Assembly (NCBI GenBank): GCA_934658705.1
Contig: CAKUHP010000035.1
Coordinates: 1 to 13,011 of the forward strand
Origin: an uncultured Collinsella sp.
Lineage (GTDB): Bacteria > Actinomycetota > Coriobacteriia > Coriobacteriales > Coriobacteriaceae
Direction of reading: 5' to 3'
DNA: 13,011 nt
Shown here: piece by piece, positions 12,763 to 13,011 of the stretch
Numbering within the stretch: position 1 is the stretch's first letter
Layout: each line of letters opens with the position of its first letter
The notes under the pieces: generated by a model
What the model saw: the letters and a program-made list of their open reading frames with translations, nothing else
What the model was told of the DNA's origin: nothing
Database searches by the model: none
Program-made: the position numbers and the translations under genes

Positions 12763-13011
12763 TTATTCCGAGGCGGCCTCTGGCACGGGATGTCGCTCCA
12801 GATAGTCGCCCAGCATCTTAAAGTCTTCCTCCAGCAGCTCCTGCCACGCCGGATTGCGCAGCGCCGCCGCCGGATGGAACGTGGGCATCACCACAAAATG
12901 CCCCATCTGATGGAACCTGCCGCGCAGCTTGGTAATGCCAATCTCGGTCTTAAGCACAAAGTGCGTCGCGGGATTGCCGAGCGTCACGATGATATCGGGC
13001 CAAATGCTTCG
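12763..13011 (-). CDS. Uracil-DNA glycosylase, family 4-like, C-terminal part (5' end outside window)
   Basis: The frame is open to the window edge, giving 82 codons up to TAA at 12763-12765. The GTG at 12987 is internal, because RSIWPDIIV continues upstream in frame. IIVTLGNPATHFVL, RGRFHQ and MPTFHPAAALRNP match the end of family 4 (Fe-S) uracil-DNA glycosylases, where the PT-[YF]-HP-x-x-x-LRNP segment is the conserved C-terminal active-site motif. These enzymes remove uracil from DNA to start base-excision repair. The Fe-S cysteines and the N-terminal GE-A-PG motif lie outside the window. First visible gene of the operon with tsaE and the TsaB-RimI-TsaD fusion. Confidence 0.88.
   Translation of the reverse strand, partial: RSIWPDIIVTLGNPATHFVLKTEIGITKLRGRFHQMGHFVVMPTFHPAAALRNPAWQELLEEDFKMLGDYLERHPVPEAASE

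Overview
The window looks like chromosomal DNA from a high-GC, Gram-positive Coriobacteriia-type actinomycete, most likely Collinsella or a close relative. This is inferred from three things: the GC-rich codon use, a one-protein TsaB-RimI-TsaD fusion, and a signal-less two-repeat peptidoglycan-binding protein resembling actinobacterial CwlM. No database search was possible, so the genus is a best guess.

Layout. The left end (1-1734, + strand) holds the C-terminal part of a polyprenyl diphosphate synthase and a CwlM-like protein. A tRNA-Gln(UUG) with its intrinsic terminator follows. The 3' end of that tRNA and the terminator are repeated in tandem downstream, out to 2226. Next, on the minus strand, is an AAA_14/DUF4143 ATPase of visibly lower GC with twin operator palindromes in its promoter. 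Beyond it, also on the minus strand, are a large Toprim protein resembling the C-terminal half of Wadjet JetD and a CstA family transporter. CstA has a strong leader: a promoter with a perfect operator palindrome in its spacer, a structured ~230-nt untranslated region and an intrinsic attenuator. A lower-GC Phd/YefM-RelE/ParE toxin-antitoxin pair lies on the plus strand. The right end is a minus-strand operon of a family-4-like uracil-DNA glycosylase (cut by the window edge), TsaE and the TsaB-RimI-TsaD fusion. It joins base-excision repair to tRNA t6A37 synthesis and ribosomal-protein acetylation.

The most unusual content is not a gene. Four copies of a ~130-160 bp element (2301-2441, 4043-4173, 8808-8959, 9703-9860) share a conserved ~67-70 nt head: 5' half TCGCGAGTTCCGCACG, invariant apical loop CACTTAATGTG, 3' half GCAGGACTGT..AGCAG. 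The head sits on long, perfect or nearly perfect inverted-repeat arms (29-44 bp) whose sequence is largely unrelated between copies. I call them variable-arm hairpins (VAH-a to VAH-d).

Two VAHs bracket the AAA_14 ATPase and two bracket the toxin-antitoxin pair, the two modules that look acquired. In each pair one copy carries head type I and the other type II. The arm bases next to the head resemble each other within a pair (strongly for c/d, only weakly for a/b). Head and arm relationships therefore disagree, which suggests a modular, possibly mobile or recombination-linked repeat family. No transposase or integrase is visible in the window.
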